A DNA stretch of 64,000 nt from Calidifontibacter indicus (GCF_003386865.1 NZ_QTUA01000001.1:558001-622000), one strand, 5' to 3'. Counted from the first letter of the stretch, positions 1-8,876 are shown. Notes: generated from the letters alone by a model not told the origin. Translations and numbers: made by a program.

Positions 1-1
1 C

Positions 2-871
2 TCTCCGGCCGACCCGGCCCGACTCGCACTCGGTGAGTCGGCGTCGCCCGAGGCACTGGCGAAGTACCGCGAGGTGAACGGCCTCAACGACCCGTTGATC
101 GTGCGCTACTTCTCCTTCCTGGGTGGTCTGTTGCACGGCGACATGGGCACCAGCGCCGGTAACGTCCCGGTGACCGAGTTCATCAAGAAGGCGTTCCCGA
201 TCACCTTGCAGTTGACCTTTCTCGGGTTGATAATCGCGGTCGTCATCGCGCTGGTGCTGGGCGTGGTCGCCGCCCTCTACCGCGACCGCTGGCCCGACCA
301 GGTGATCCGCGTGCTGTCGATCGCGGGCCTGGCGACGCCGTCCTTCTGGCTGGCGATCCTGCTGATCCAGTGGCTGTCGACCGTGCCCGGAGGCGCCGGT
401 CTCTACCCGGCCGTGGTGTCGGAGTGGGTGCCCTTCTCGCAAGACCCCGGCATCTGGCTGAACAACATCACCCTCCCCGCGGTGGCGCTCGCGGTGCCGG
501 TGGCCGGCTCGCTCACCCGCGTCGTCCGCACCTCGATGGTGGAGGAGTTGGACAAGGACTACGTGCGCACCGCGATCGGCGCCGGCATCCCCAAGCGCGT
601 GGTGGTCGGACGCAACGTGTTGCGCAACGCGCTGGTCACCCCGATCACCGTGCTCGGTCTGCGCGTCGGCTACCTGATGGGTGGTGCCGTGATCATCGAG
701 ATCATCTTCAACATCCAGGCGATGGGACAGCTGATCCTCGACGGCGTGACCCGCAACGACGTCTACCTCGTGCAGGGCGTCACGCTCACCGTCGCGATCG
801 CGTTCATCGTCGTGAACATCCTCGTGGACGTGCTGTACGTCCTGGTCAACCCCCGCATCAGGAGCATCTGA
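2..871 (+). CDS. ABC transporter permease, DppB type (5' partial), sialic acid uptake
   Basis: Inner-membrane permease of a dipeptide/oligopeptide-type ABC importer. The reading frame is open to the first base of the window, and the upstream residues (SPEALAKYREVNGLNDPL) match the N-terminal periplasmic segment usual in DppB proteins, so the gene begins outside the window; the GTG at 74 is only an internal codon. Several hydrophobic spans and the EAA-type cytoplasmic loop (around DKDYVRTAIGAGIPKRVV) that docks onto the ATPase are visible. The next gene starts one base after the stop. With nanA, nanK and nanE downstream in one overlapping operon, the likely substrate is sialic acid; peptide-type importers for sialic acid are known (SatABCD of Haemophilus ducreyi, SiaEFGI of Corynebacterium). 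The binding-protein gene is presumably just upstream, unseen. Confidence 0.9.
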   Translation, partial: SPADPARLALGESASPEALAKYREVNGLNDPLIVRYFSFLGGLLHGDMGTSAGNVPVTEFIKKAFPITLQLTFLGLIIAVVIALVLGVVAALYRDRWPDQVIRVLSIAGLATPSFWLAILLIQWLSTVPGGAGLYPAVVSEWVPFSQDPGIWLNNITLPAVALAVPVAGSLTRVVRTSMVEELDKDYVRTAIGAGIPKRVVVGRNVLRNALVTPITVLGLRVGYLMGGAVIIEIIFNIQAMGQLILDGVTRNDVYLVQGVTLTVAIAFIVVNILVDVLYVLVNPRIRSI

Positions 872-872
872 C

Positions 873-2846
873 ATGCGCCGCGAACTCACCGAACGGCTCT
901 CCCGCCCCGGTCTGCGACTGGGCAATCTGAAGCTCGGCTCCAAGATCGCGCTGGCCGTGGTCGCCCTGATCGTGCTGATGGCGATCTTCGCCCCGCTGAT
1001 CACCCAGTACGGCCCGCTGACCACCGGCACGCCGTCCACGTCACCCGACGGTAACCACTGGTTCGGCACCGACGCGATCGGACGCGACATCTTCAGCCGG
1101 GTGGCGTACGGCGCCCGCGCGTCGCTGCTCATCGGCCTGTGTGCGACCGGGCTGGCCCTGGTGGCCGCCGCGATCCTCGGCTCGATCGCGGCCACCGCCG
1201 GCAAGTGGGTGTCGGAAGTGCTGATGCGCATCCTCGACATCATCATGAGCTTCCCGGGCATCGCGCTCGCCGCCGTGTTCGTGGCGGTCTGGGGTTCGTC
1301 GACCCCGGTGCTGATCCTCGCGATCGCGTTCCTCTACACCCCGCAGCTGACCCGCGTCGTGCGTGCCAACGTGCTCGCGCAGTTCGGCGAGGACTACGTG
1401 TCGGCGTCGAAGGTGATGGGCTCGGGCACCCCGCGCATCCTCATCAAGCACGTCGCCCGCAACTGCCTGGCCCCGATCCTGGTGTTCGCGACCGTGCTGG
1501 TCGCCGACGCGATCGTCTTCGAGGCGTCCCTGTCGTTCATCAACGCCGGGGTGAAGCCGCCGGACCCGTCGTGGGGCAACGTGCTCGCCGACGGCAAGCA
1601 GCTGCTGCTGAACGGTGGTTGGTGGGCCACCTTCTTCCCGGGCCTGATGATCCTGATCACCGTGCTCGCGCTGAACGTGCTGTCGGAGGGCATGACCGAC
1701 GCGATGGTGTCGCTCAAGGCGCGTCCGGTGAAGCTGAAGGACGCCGTCGAGGACTCCGAGGAGCCGGCCGTGGCGGCGCTCGCCGCCGCCGCGAACACCC
1801 CGACGATCGCCCTCGAAGACCGCCTCGCCGCGCTGAGGTCGGTCGAGAGCGCCCGCACCGATCGGCTGGTCTCCATGACTGACGAGCCGCCGGTGCTCGA
1901 GGTGAAGGATCTCTGCATCCGCTTCCCCGAGCAGCACGGCGACGTCGACGTCGTCGACCACGTGTCGTTCTCGGTGCGGCCGGGGGAGACGATGGGCCTG
2001 GTCGGTGAGTCGGGCTGTGGCAAGTCGATCACCTCGATGTCGATCATGGGCCTGCTGCCGCCGAACGCGCAGATCACCGGGCAGATCCTGTACGAGGGCC
2101 GCGACCTGCTGGCGCTCAGCCCGAAGGAGCACAACGCGCTGCGCGGCCACGAGATCGCGATGATCTACCAGGACGCGCTGAGCTCGCTCAACCCGTCGAT
2201 GCTCATCTCGGCGCAGATGAAGCAGCTGACCAAGCGTGGCGGCAAGCGTTCCGCCGAGGAGCTGCTCGAGCTGGTCGGCCTCGACCCGCAGCGCACCCTC
2301 AAGAGCTACCCGCACGAGCTGTCCGGCGGTCAGCGCCAGCGGGTGCTCATCGCGATGGCCCTCACCCGCAACCCCAAGCTGGTGATCGCCGACGAGCCGA
2401 CCACCGCGCTCGACGTCACCGTGCAGAAGCAGGTGGTGGCGCTGCTCAACAAGCTGCGCGAAGAGCTCGGATTCGCAATGGTTTTCGTCTCGCACGACCT
2501 GGCGCTCGTCCCCCAGGTGGCACACCGCATCACGGTGATGTACGCCGGTCAGGTGGTCGAGTCGGGTCAGACCAGCCAACTGCTCACCGACCCGCGCCAC
2601 GAGTACACCCGCGGCCTGCTCGGCGCGGTGCTGTCGATCGAGTCGGGCGTCGGACGCCTGCACCAGGTGCCCGGCGTCGTGCCCTCGCCGCGCGAGTTCG
2701 TCGCCGGCGACCGGTTCGCACCGCGTTCGTCGCACCCGACGGTCGGTCTCGACCGGCGTCCGCCGATGCAGACGGTGCCCGGCACCGACCACCGGTGGGC
2801 CGCCTTCGACGCCGACAACGCACAGGAGATGGAGGTCACGCGATGA
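873..2846 (+). CDS. Fused ABC permease (DppC) and ATPase (DppD)
   Basis: A 657-residue fusion. Residues about 1-290 are a DppC-type permease with an N-terminal OppC-like segment and an EAA loop (EDYVSASKVMGSGTP). A linker of about 50 residues follows, then a peptide-type ATPase with Walker A (GESGCGKS), signature (LSGGQRQR), Walker B (VIADEPTTALD) and the switch His (VSHDLAL). The C-terminal extension that normally carries four Cys (GC..F..RC...C...C) is present in outline (VPGVVP, DRFAPRSS) but has no cysteine, so the [4Fe-4S] cluster described in some family members cannot form here. Start ATG follows the upstream stop by one base. Its role is energised import, probably of N-acetylneuraminate, with the second ATPase. 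Confidence 0.92.
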   Translation: MRRELTERLSRPGLRLGNLKLGSKIALAVVALIVLMAIFAPLITQYGPLTTGTPSTSPDGNHWFGTDAIGRDIFSRVAYGARASLLIGLCATGLALVAAAILGSIAATAGKWVSEVLMRILDIIMSFPGIALAAVFVAVWGSSTPVLILAIAFLYTPQLTRVVRANVLAQFGEDYVSASKVMGSGTPRILIKHVARNCLAPILVFATVLVADAIVFEASLSFINAGVKPPDPSWGNVLADGKQLLLNGGWWATFFPGLMILITVLALNVLSEGMTDAMVSLKARPVKLKDAVEDSEEPAVAALAAAANTPTIALEDRLAALRSVESARTDRLVSMTDEPPVLEVKDLCIRFPEQHGDVDVVDHVSFSVRPGETMGLVGESGCGKSITSMSIMGLLPPNAQITGQILYEGRDLLALSPKEHNALRGHEIAMIYQDALSSLNPSMLISAQMKQLTKRGGKRSAEELLELVGLDPQRTLKSYPHELSGGQRQRVLIAMALTRNPKLVIADEPTTALDVTVQKQVVALLNKLREELGFAMVFVSHDLALVPQVAHRITVMYAGQVVESGQTSQLLTDPRHEYTRGLLGAVLSIESGVGRLHQVPGVVPSPREFVAGDRFAPRSSHPTVGLDRRPPMQTVPGTDHRWAAFDADNAQEMEVTR

Positions 2847-3685
2847 AGCTCGAGAAGGACTCCGTGAGCGCTGACAGCACCCCGGTGATGGAGCTGCGCG
2901 GGGTGCACGTCGTGCACAAGACCCGCACCGGCGGACTGTTCCGCTCGGGCAGTGTGCGCGCGATCGACGGCATCGACTTCTCGGTGCGCCGAGGCGAGAC
3001 CGTCGGCGTGGTGGGCGAGTCGGGCAGTGGCAAGTCGACGCTGGCCCGCGTGCTCGTCGGCCTGCAGAAGCCGACCGAGGGCGAGGTGTTCTTCGAGGGC
3101 AAGCCGATGAGCTTCGATGCGGCGTCGCGCCGCGCCCTCGGCCGCACCGTGTCGGTGGTGTTCCAGGATCCGGCCACCGCGCTCAACCCGCGGATGACCG
3201 TGCGCGACCAGTTGCTCGACCCGCTCGCGGTGCACAAGGTCGGTTCGCCGACCGAGCGCGAGAAGCGCATTCGGGAACTGCTCGACCTCGTCGGTCTGCC
3301 GGCGTCGGCGCTCGACGTGCTGCCGCGGCAGATCTCCGGTGGTCAGCGCCAGCGTGTCGCGATCGCCCGGGCGCTCGCGCTCGACCCCGCGATCGTCGTC
3401 GCCGACGAACCGACCTCGGCGCTCGATGTGTCGGTGCGCGCGCAGGTGCTCAACCTGCTCACCGACCTCAAGGAAGCCCTTAACCTCGGCCTCGTGTTCA
3501 TCAGCCACGACATCTCGACGGTGCGCTACGTCTCCGACCGCATCGCGGTGATGAACCGCGGCTCGATCGTCGAGACCGGGCCCGCCGACGAGGTCTTCCT
3601 CAACCCGCAGCAGGACTACACCCGCACCCTGCTGGCGGCCACCCCGACCCTGCTCAAGCCCGAAACCACCCAAGGGAAGCCATGA
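2843..3685 (+). CDS. ABC transporter ATPase, DppF type
   Basis: Second ATPase of the importer, 280 residues. The start is the ATG overlapping the previous stop (ATGA); an in-frame codon at 2795 would be inside the preceding gene. Walker A (GESGSGKST), Q-loop (FQDPATALNP), signature (ISGGQRQR), Walker B (VVADEPTSALD) and switch His (ISHDIST) are all intact. The protein stops shortly after the NBD (TRTLLAATPTLLKP), so it lacks the usual C-terminal extension with the Cys cluster; together with the Cys-less partner, this transporter seems to have dispensed with that element altogether. It should pair with the ATPase half of the preceding fusion. The stop overlaps the start of nanA. Confidence 0.93.
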   Translation: MKLEKDSVSADSTPVMELRGVHVVHKTRTGGLFRSGSVRAIDGIDFSVRRGETVGVVGESGSGKSTLARVLVGLQKPTEGEVFFEGKPMSFDAASRRALGRTVSVVFQDPATALNPRMTVRDQLLDPLAVHKVGSPTEREKRIRELLDLVGLPASALDVLPRQISGGQRQRVAIARALALDPAIVVADEPTSALDVSVRAQVLNLLTDLKEALNLGLVFISHDISTVRYVSDRIAVMNRGSIVETGPADEVFLNPQQDYTRTLLAATPTLLKPETTQGKP

Positions 3686-4611
3686 ACGTCCTCCACGGCA
3701 TCGTGCCGCCGCTGCTCACCCCGATGCACCAAGACGGTGCTGTCGACCACGACAGCCTCGACCGTCTGATCGACCACCTGCTCGACGCGGGCGTGCACGG
3801 CATCTTCCCGCTGGGTTCGTCGGGCCAGGTGGCCTACCTGACCGACGCCGAGCGTGACGACGTGGTGCGGCGCACCGTCGAGCGGGTCGCCGGACGCGTG
3901 CCGGTGGTCGTCGGTGTGCCCGACTTCACCGCCCGCCGGATGGCCGAACACGCCCGTCGCGCCGTCGAGCTCGGTGCCGACGCGATCGTCGCGACCGCCC
4001 CGCTGTACGCGCTGCAGGACATCGCCGAGATCGCCGAGTCGTACCGCATGCTCGCCGCGTCGGTCGACGTGCCGCTCATCGCCTACGACGTGCCGGTGCG
4101 GGTCAACACCAAGCTCGGCATCGACATGGTCATGCAGCTGGCGTCCGAAGGTGTCATCAAGGGCATCAAGGACTCCTCGGGCGACGACGTCGGCTTCCGC
4201 CGCCTGGTCGACGCCAACCGTGCCGCCGGTGAGCCGCTCGACGTGCTCACCGGGCACGAGGTGATGGTCGACAGCATGTTCCTGCTCGGTGCCGGTGGCG
4301 CCGTGCCGGGCCTGGCCAACGTCGACCCCGCCGGCTACGTGCGCATGTGGGACGCCGCGGTCGCCGGCGACTGGGACGCCGCCCGCAAGGAGCAGGCTCG
4401 CCTCAACCGCCTGTTCGACATCGTCTTCACGCCCGCCGGTCTCGGCGGCGACGCCGGCGGCATCGGCGCGTTCAAGGCCGCGGTCGCGCGCCTGGGCATC
4501 ATCTCCTCGGGCACCATGCCGGCGCCGTTGCGTCCGCTCGACGACTCCGCACTGAAGGCCATCGACGGCATCCTCGCCGAGGTCGGCCTGCTGGACACCG
4601 CCTCCGCGTGA
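3682..4611 (+). CDS. nanA: N-acetylneuraminate lyase (DHDPS/NAL family)
   Basis: A 309-residue class I aldolase of the dihydrodipicolinate synthase / N-acetylneuraminate lyase family. Visible landmarks are the GSSGQ loop (family GTTGE), the Tyr of YDVPVR, and the Schiff-base Lys in KGIKDSSGD. Sequence alone would also allow dihydrodipicolinate synthase or a keto-deoxy-sugar aldolase, but the genes for ManNAc kinase and ManNAc-6-P epimerase follow directly, so cleavage of sialic acid to pyruvate and N-acetylmannosamine is the best assignment. ATGA overlap with the ATPase gene, TGATG overlap with nanK: all genes are translationally coupled. It acts in the cytosol. Confidence 0.87.
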   Translation: MNVLHGIVPPLLTPMHQDGAVDHDSLDRLIDHLLDAGVHGIFPLGSSGQVAYLTDAERDDVVRRTVERVAGRVPVVVGVPDFTARRMAEHARRAVELGADAIVATAPLYALQDIAEIAESYRMLAASVDVPLIAYDVPVRVNTKLGIDMVMQLASEGVIKGIKDSSGDDVGFRRLVDANRAAGEPLDVLTGHEVMVDSMFLLGAGGAVPGLANVDPAGYVRMWDAAVAGDWDAARKEQARLNRLFDIVFTPAGLGGDAGGIGAFKAAVARLGIISSGTMPAPLRPLDDSALKAIDGILAEVGLLDTASA

Positions 4612-5606
4612 TGAGCTCCCCGGTCGTCGTCGGCATCGACATCGGCGGCACCAAAACCGCTGCAGCGGTGGTCGATCCGTCCGGGGCTTCCGGCCCGATC
4701 GCCACCGCTGCGACACCGGCGCTGGTGAGTCCGGACGCCGTGTTGGACGCCGCCGCCGCGGTGGCCCGCGAGGCCGCCGGCGACCGTCCGCTCGCCGCGG
4801 TCGGGGTGGGCACCGCCGGCGTCGTCGACGTTTCACGGGGAACGATCGTGTCGGCGACCGACTCGTTCGTCGGCTGGGTCGGCACCGATGTCGCCGGCGG
4901 GCTCGCCGCGCGACTCGGCGTGCCGGTGCGGGTGGTCAACGACGTCGACGCGCATGCGCTCGGCGAGTTGTGGACCGGCGCCGCGGCCTCGGCCCGCAGC
5001 TTCCTGATGGTCGGTGTGGGCACCGGTGTCGGCGGCTGCGTGGTCGTCGACGGTCGCCCACTCACCGGACGCCACCACGTGGCCGGCGAGATCGCCCACA
5101 TCCCGGCCGTCGGCGCCGACGGGCTGTGCTGCCCGTGCGGCCGCGACGGTCACCTCGAGGCGATCGCGGCCGGCCCGGCGATCCACCGCCGGTTCGTCGC
5201 GCTCGGCGGTGTCGCCGATGACACCCGCGCGATCGTGGCGCTGGCTGTCGCCGGTGACCCGCTCGCCTCGCGGGTGGTGCGCGAGGCCGCTGTGTCGCTC
5301 GGCCGCACCATCGCCGGCATCGTCACCACCGTCGACCCCGACCTCGTCGTCGTCGGTGGCGGCATGGCGTCGGCCGGGCCGCTGTGGTGGGACGCCTTCG
5401 AGCAGGCGCTGCGCGCCGAACTGGTCGACGTGCTCGCCGACCTGCCCGTGCTGCCCGCCGTGCTCGGGCCCGACGCCGCGATCGTCGGGGCGGCGTCGCT
5501 GGTGCACCGTCCGCCCTTCGGGGCGTCCGTTGATTCGTCCGTTGCTTCGCCCGTTGATTCGCCTTTTGACCTGTCTGCCGCTCGTCCCCAGGAGGAACCC
5601 TCGTGA
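4611..5606 (+). CDS. nanK: N-acetylmannosamine kinase (ROK family)
   Basis: A 331-residue ROK sugar kinase. The phosphate-1 motif (DIGGTKTAAAVVD), the catalytic Asp region (VNDVDAHALGE), the second phosphate loop (GVGTGVGG) and the zinc motif (CCPCGRDGHLEA) are present. In the zinc motif the third Cys of the classical CxCGxxGCxE is His, which can still bind zinc. The start is the ATG in TGATG overlapping the nanA stop; an open frame upstream is within nanA. The C-terminus carries a Ser/Val/Pro-rich tail (SVDSSVASPVDSPFD) made of a short repeated DNA unit, probably dispensable. It phosphorylates ManNAc made by NanA and hands it to NanE, whose GTG start overlaps the stop. Confidence 0.87.
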   Translation: MSSPVVVGIDIGGTKTAAAVVDPSGASGPIATAATPALVSPDAVLDAAAAVAREAAGDRPLAAVGVGTAGVVDVSRGTIVSATDSFVGWVGTDVAGGLAARLGVPVRVVNDVDAHALGELWTGAAASARSFLMVGVGTGVGGCVVVDGRPLTGRHHVAGEIAHIPAVGADGLCCPCGRDGHLEAIAAGPAIHRRFVALGGVADDTRAIVALAVAGDPLASRVVREAAVSLGRTIAGIVTTVDPDLVVVGGGMASAGPLWWDAFEQALRAELVDVLADLPVLPAVLGPDAAIVGAASLVHRPPFGASVDSSVASPVDSPFDLSAARPQEEPS

Positions 5607-6283
5607 ACCCCGTCCTCGAAGCACTGCGTGGCCGTCTCGTCGTGTCGTGCCAGGCCTACGACGGCGAGCCGATGCTCGACCCGCGCACGATGACCCAGGT
5701 GGCGCAGTCGGCTGTCATCGGCGGGGCCGCCGCGATCCGTGCCAAGGGGCTCGACGACCTGCGTGCGATGCGTCCGGTGATCGACGTGCCGATCATCGGG
5801 CTGGTCAAGATCGGCAAGGACGGCGTGTTCATCACCCCGACGCTGGCCGACGCCCGCGCGGTCGCCGACACCGGGTGCGAGATCGTCGCGGTCGACGGCA
5901 CCCGCCGTGAGCGTCCGGACGGTCTGTCGCTCGCCGACGTCGTCGCCGGGCTGGCGCAGTCGCACCCGTCCGCGCTGGTGATGGCCGACTGCGGATCGGC
6001 CGACGATGCCCGTGCCGCCCAGGACGCCGGGGTGCACCTGCTCGGCACCACGCTGGCCGGCTACTCCGGCGAACGCCCGAAGACCGACGGCCCCGACTTC
6101 GCCCTCGTCGAGGAGATCGCCGGCTTCGCCGAACTGCCGCTGGCCGTCGAGGGACGCGTGCACACCCCGGCCCAGGCCGCCGAGGCGTTGCGTCGTGGGG
6201 CCCACACCGTCGTGGTCGGCACCGCCATCACCCACCCAGCCAGCATCACCGGGTGGTTCGTCGACGCGCTGTCCGCCGGCTGA
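5603..6283 (+). CDS. nanE: N-acetylmannosamine-6-phosphate 2-epimerase
   Basis: A 226-residue TIM-barrel NanE protein converting ManNAc-6-P to GlcNAc-6-P. Family features include the N-terminal LVVSCQAYDGEPM segment, IRAKGLDD, the GLVKIGKDGVFITPT strand-loop, VAVDGTRRERPDG, MADCGSADDA and the phosphate-binding GTAITHP near the end. Start is GTG overlapping the nanK stop (GTGA), preceded by a strong AGGAGG ribosome site at about 5590. It is the last gene of the sialic acid operon; GlcNAc-6-P deacetylase and deaminase (nagA, nagB) are not in the window, so the pathway must be finished elsewhere or upstream. A palindromic element follows at 6309. Confidence 0.9.
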   Translation: MNPVLEALRGRLVVSCQAYDGEPMLDPRTMTQVAQSAVIGGAAAIRAKGLDDLRAMRPVIDVPIIGLVKIGKDGVFITPTLADARAVADTGCEIVAVDGTRRERPDGLSLADVVAGLAQSHPSALVMADCGSADDARAAQDAGVHLLGTTLAGYSGERPKTDGPDFALVEEIAGFAELPLAVEGRVHTPAQAAEALRRGAHTVVVGTAITHPASITGWFVDALSAG

Positions 6284-6308
6284 GTCGGATTCGTAGCTCG
6301 TCTTCGAA

Positions 6309-6360
6309 GCTTCAGTGAAAGATTGCTGCTGCTATGACGACAGCAGTCTTTCACTGAAGC
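6309..6360. repeat. Palindromic intergenic element, family B copy 1
   Basis: Long hairpin after the sialic acid operon. Left arm begins GCTTCAGTGAAAGATTGCTG and the right arm is its near-perfect reverse complement ending TCTTTCACTGAAGC, with a loop near 6332-6340. No T-run follows. A closely related palindrome lies at 33913-33960, so this is a dispersed family and not only a local terminator; it may still terminate the nan operon. Confidence 0.85.
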
Positions 6361-6366
6361 GGTCGA

Positions 6367-6372
6367 TAGGTT
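6367..6372 (+). promoter_or_regulatory. -10-like hexamer for leaderless glycosylase gene
   Basis: TAGGTT lies six bases upstream of the GTG at 6379 and there is no Shine-Dalgarno sequence, which fits a leaderless transcript. No clear -35 is visible. Confidence 0.45.
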
Positions 6373-6378
6373 GGTGCG

Positions 6379-7218
6379 GTGCCCGAAGGACATGTCACCC
6401 ACCGCATCGCCGGCATCCTGAACGACCGGTTCGCCGGTCACCCGGTGCGCTCCACCTCGCCCCAGGGCCGCTTCGACGGCGCGGCCGAGCTCGATGGACG
6501 CGTCTTCGAACGGGCCGAGGCCTTCGGCAAGCACATGTTCGTCGGGTTCGAGCACGTGCCGGAGCAGGTGAACATCCATCTCGGGCTGCTCGGCAAGTTC
6601 TTCTTCGCGGCTGAGGTCGATCCGCCCGAGACGGGGGCCATTCGGTGGCGGCTCTCCACCGACCACGAACCCTTCACGATGGACCTGCGCGGCCCGAACG
6701 TCTGCCAACTGCGCTCTCCCGCAGAGGTTTCCAAGATCACGGACGCGCTCGGTCCTGACCCGCTGCGCATCGACGCCGACCCGGAGAAGGCGTGGTCGCG
6801 CATCCACCGCTCGGCTTCACCGATCGCGGTCTTGTGCATGGACCAGAAGATCTTCGCCGGCGTCGGCAACATCTACCGGGCCGAGGCGCTCTATCGGCAT
6901 CGCATCGACCCGTTCATGAGCGGGAAGTTCCTGCGGCGCAGCGAGTTCGAGGCGATCTGGGACGACTTCGTCACGCTGATGCCGCTCGGCGTGCGCGACG
7001 GACGGATCGACACCGTCTACCCCGAGCACACCCCGGAGGCGATGGGCCGGCCACCGCGCGTCGACAAGCACGGCGGCGAGGTCTACGTCTACCGACGCGA
7101 GGGCCAACCCTGCCTGGTCTGCGGAACTCCTTTGTCGCGCAAGGAGATCGGCGCGCGCAACCTGTTCTGGTGTCGCACCTGTCAGCCGCGCTCGCGGCGG
7201 CGAACGGTGCGGCCCTGA
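6379..7218 (+). CDS. Fpg/Nei-family DNA glycosylase (AP lyase)
   Basis: A 279-residue base-excision repair glycosylase of the Nei2/endonuclease VIII type. The processed N-terminus would be PEGH, with catalytic Pro2 and Glu3 directly after the initiator, which fixes the GTG at 6379 as start. A conserved Lys is in GKHMFV, the helix-two-turn-helix region includes FAGVGNIYRAEALYRH, and the C-terminal zinc finger is intact (CLVCGTPL...FWCRTC, C-x2-C-x16-C-x2-C). It removes oxidised pyrimidines and nicks the abasic site. It stands alone between a palindrome and a convergent hemerythrin gene, and seems to be transcribed without a leader. Confidence 0.93.
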   Translation: MPEGHVTHRIAGILNDRFAGHPVRSTSPQGRFDGAAELDGRVFERAEAFGKHMFVGFEHVPEQVNIHLGLLGKFFFAAEVDPPETGAIRWRLSTDHEPFTMDLRGPNVCQLRSPAEVSKITDALGPDPLRIDADPEKAWSRIHRSASPIAVLCMDQKIFAGVGNIYRAEALYRHRIDPFMSGKFLRRSEFEAIWDDFVTLMPLGVRDGRIDTVYPEHTPEAMGRPPRVDKHGGEVYVYRREGQPCLVCGTPLSRKEIGARNLFWCRTCQPRSRRRTVRP

Positions 7219-7309
7219 GAGTGCTCCGACGGGCCGACGGCAGCACGCCGTGCGCGCCGGCCCGGCGTCCGACATCACGTGCGGGCCGACGCCCACACCG
7301 CACCTCCGA

Positions 7310-7807
7310 CTACTTGATCACTGCGTCGATGGTCTTCTTCAGTGCGCTGGGCTGCTCAGGACGGCGGGGAGCACGCTTCTTCGCTTCGGCGAGTTCGGCG
7401 CCGATGTCCTGCAGTTGGGTGCGCGACAGCCCCGCACGCACCTTGGGGAACCAGTCGTCTTCCTCTTCTTGCATGTGATGGGTGACGTTTTCGATGAGCA
7501 CCGTCGTCTTCGCCTCGAATCGCTCGTCCTTGGGCGTCATCGGCGCCAATTCGACCACGAGCAGGTCGGCAACATGGTGTTCCTCGTACGACTCGAGCAC
7601 GTCGTCCTCCAGTTCGGGTAGCAACTCCCGGACGCGTGGGTACATGACCTCGTTCTCTACGTAGGTGTGCACCGTGAGCAACTCGATGATCTGGTCCACC
7701 AGCTTGCCCTTGCGGGCCGGCGTGGTGCTCGCCTTCTGGAACTCCCGGAAGCACGCCCGGATCTCCTTGTGATCTTCCTTGAGCATGACGATGGCGTCGC
7801 GAGACAT
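7310..7807 (-). CDS. Hemerythrin HHE-domain protein
   Basis: A 165-residue hemerythrin-type protein. The di-iron ligands can be followed through the four helices: EDHKEIRACF, HTYVENEVMYPRV, YEEHHVADLLV and HHMQEEEDDWFPKV. The C-terminus is basic and Lys-rich. An in-frame GTG lies two codons upstream (7813), but the GGAGG site is correctly spaced only for the ATG at 7807, which is chosen. HHE proteins bind O2, NO or act in redox sensing; substrate cannot be told from sequence. It is convergent with the glycosylase gene and divergent from the 8094 cluster. Confidence 0.9.
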   Translation of the reverse strand: MSRDAIVMLKEDHKEIRACFREFQKASTTPARKGKLVDQIIELLTVHTYVENEVMYPRVRELLPELEDDVLESYEEHHVADLLVVELAPMTPKDERFEAKTTVLIENVTHHMQEEEDDWFPKVRAGLSRTQLQDIGAELAEAKKRAPRRPEQPSALKKTIDAVIK

Positions 7808-7899
7808 GAGCACTCCTCCAGAGCAGATCCCTTTGCTGTCGTCGCCAGCGTAGGCGAGACCGGCCGCGTACGGATGAACTTGCGATGAAGCAGACCCGG

Positions 7900-7919
7900 T
7901 TCACCCCCTTGGGGGTGAA
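7900..7919. promoter_or_regulatory. Perfect palindrome between divergent genes
   Basis: TTCACCCCC and its reverse complement GGGGGTGAA are separated by TT, a 20-bp dyad midway between the hemerythrin gene and the 8094 gene. It is a plausible operator for either. A similar dyad (GGGGTGA-A-TCACCCC) lies at 17305-17319 before ppiA. Confidence 0.45.
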
Positions 7920-8093
7920 TTCGCCGCGATCCGGCCTTTTCGTGGCGCTCTGCGGCTTCCGCGGTCGCCCTGCGTCCTACCGTCGAAGTAGTCCGGTCGC
8001 GCCGGGAGGGACGAATCGCCAGGCAGCGGAGGTTGTCCGGGGACGCCCTCGTAGGGGGGCCGCACTACACCGAATCTCACGATAGGACGAGAC

Positions 8094-8876
8094 ATGTCTG
8101 ATCAGGATCTGCCGAGCGCGGGCGCGCGCGGCGACAACTACGTGCAGGCAGGGGCCGGCGTGTCCGAGCCGGCTCCCACAAAGGAGGTGGCCTCCCAGGA
8201 GGCCAAGTCCGTGGCGCAGGACACGAAGTCGTCAGCGTCCGACGTCGCCGGCACCGCGCAGGAGCAGGTCGGCGATGTCGTGAACGAGGCCACCCAGCAG
8301 TTGAAGACGCTGTTCGACCAGCTCAAGAACGAGCTCGGCGGCCATGGCTCCGACCAGCAGAAGCGGCTCGCGACCGGCCTGAGTTCGCTCGCCGACGAGC
8401 TGGACGGGATGGCCCGCGGTGGCGAGCAGTCCGGGATCGCATCGGACCTTGCTCGTCAGGCGTCCACCCGCACCCGCGACGCCGCGACCTGGATGGAGAA
8501 CCGTGAGCCGGGTGAGGTGGTCGAGGAGGTCAAGCGGTTCGCCCGCCGGCGTCCCGGTGCCTTCCTGGCCGCGGCCGCTGTCGTCGGCCTGGTCGCCGGA
8601 CGCGTGACGCGCGGCATCGCCGACGAGGCTCGGGACGACGGGAACGCCGGCACCGGGCAGGAGGCGGATGTCCAGCTCCAGCAGCCCAGCGGTTACGCGT
8701 CCCCGGCGGGTCATTACGGAATCGGCGAGCAGTACGCAAAGCACGTGACCACAGACCAGCCGTACGACGGCAGCGGTCCGGGCTACGGATCGGAGCCGGG
8801 CGTCGCCGGACAGGGTGTCGAACCCACCCCGGGCTTCGGGCACCAGTCGCCTCGCCCGCCGCAGGAACTGCGCTGA
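8094..8876 (+). CDS. Ala/Gln-rich single-span membrane protein
   Basis: 260 residues, no catalytic motif recognised. The first 150 residues are polar and Ala/Gln/Asp-rich with helix-forming stretches (EATQQLKTLFDQLKNELG); a basic stop-transfer (ARRRPG) precedes one hydrophobic span at about 155-169 (FLAAAAVVGLVAG), followed by a Gly/Gln/Tyr-rich tail of about 80 residues. Start ATG at 8094; its stop overlaps the start of the next gene (TGATG). The trio with a Holin-X protein and a DUF3618 protein is a recurring actinobacterial cell-envelope cluster, thought to be related to stress or membrane organisation. A structural role at the membrane is inference only. Confidence 0.75.
   Translation: MSDQDLPSAGARGDNYVQAGAGVSEPAPTKEVASQEAKSVAQDTKSSASDVAGTAQEQVGDVVNEATQQLKTLFDQLKNELGGHGSDQQKRLATGLSSLADELDGMARGGEQSGIASDLARQASTRTRDAATWMENREPGEVVEEVKRFARRRPGAFLAAAAVVGLVAGRVTRGIADEARDDGNAGTGQEADVQLQQPSGYASPAGHYGIGEQYAKHVTTDQPYDGSGPGYGSEPGVAGQGVEPTPGFGHQSPRPPQELR

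Noticed and set aside
3616-4836. Minus-strand open frame across nanA
   Set aside because: No recognisable domain and fully overlaps a coupled operon on the plus strand.
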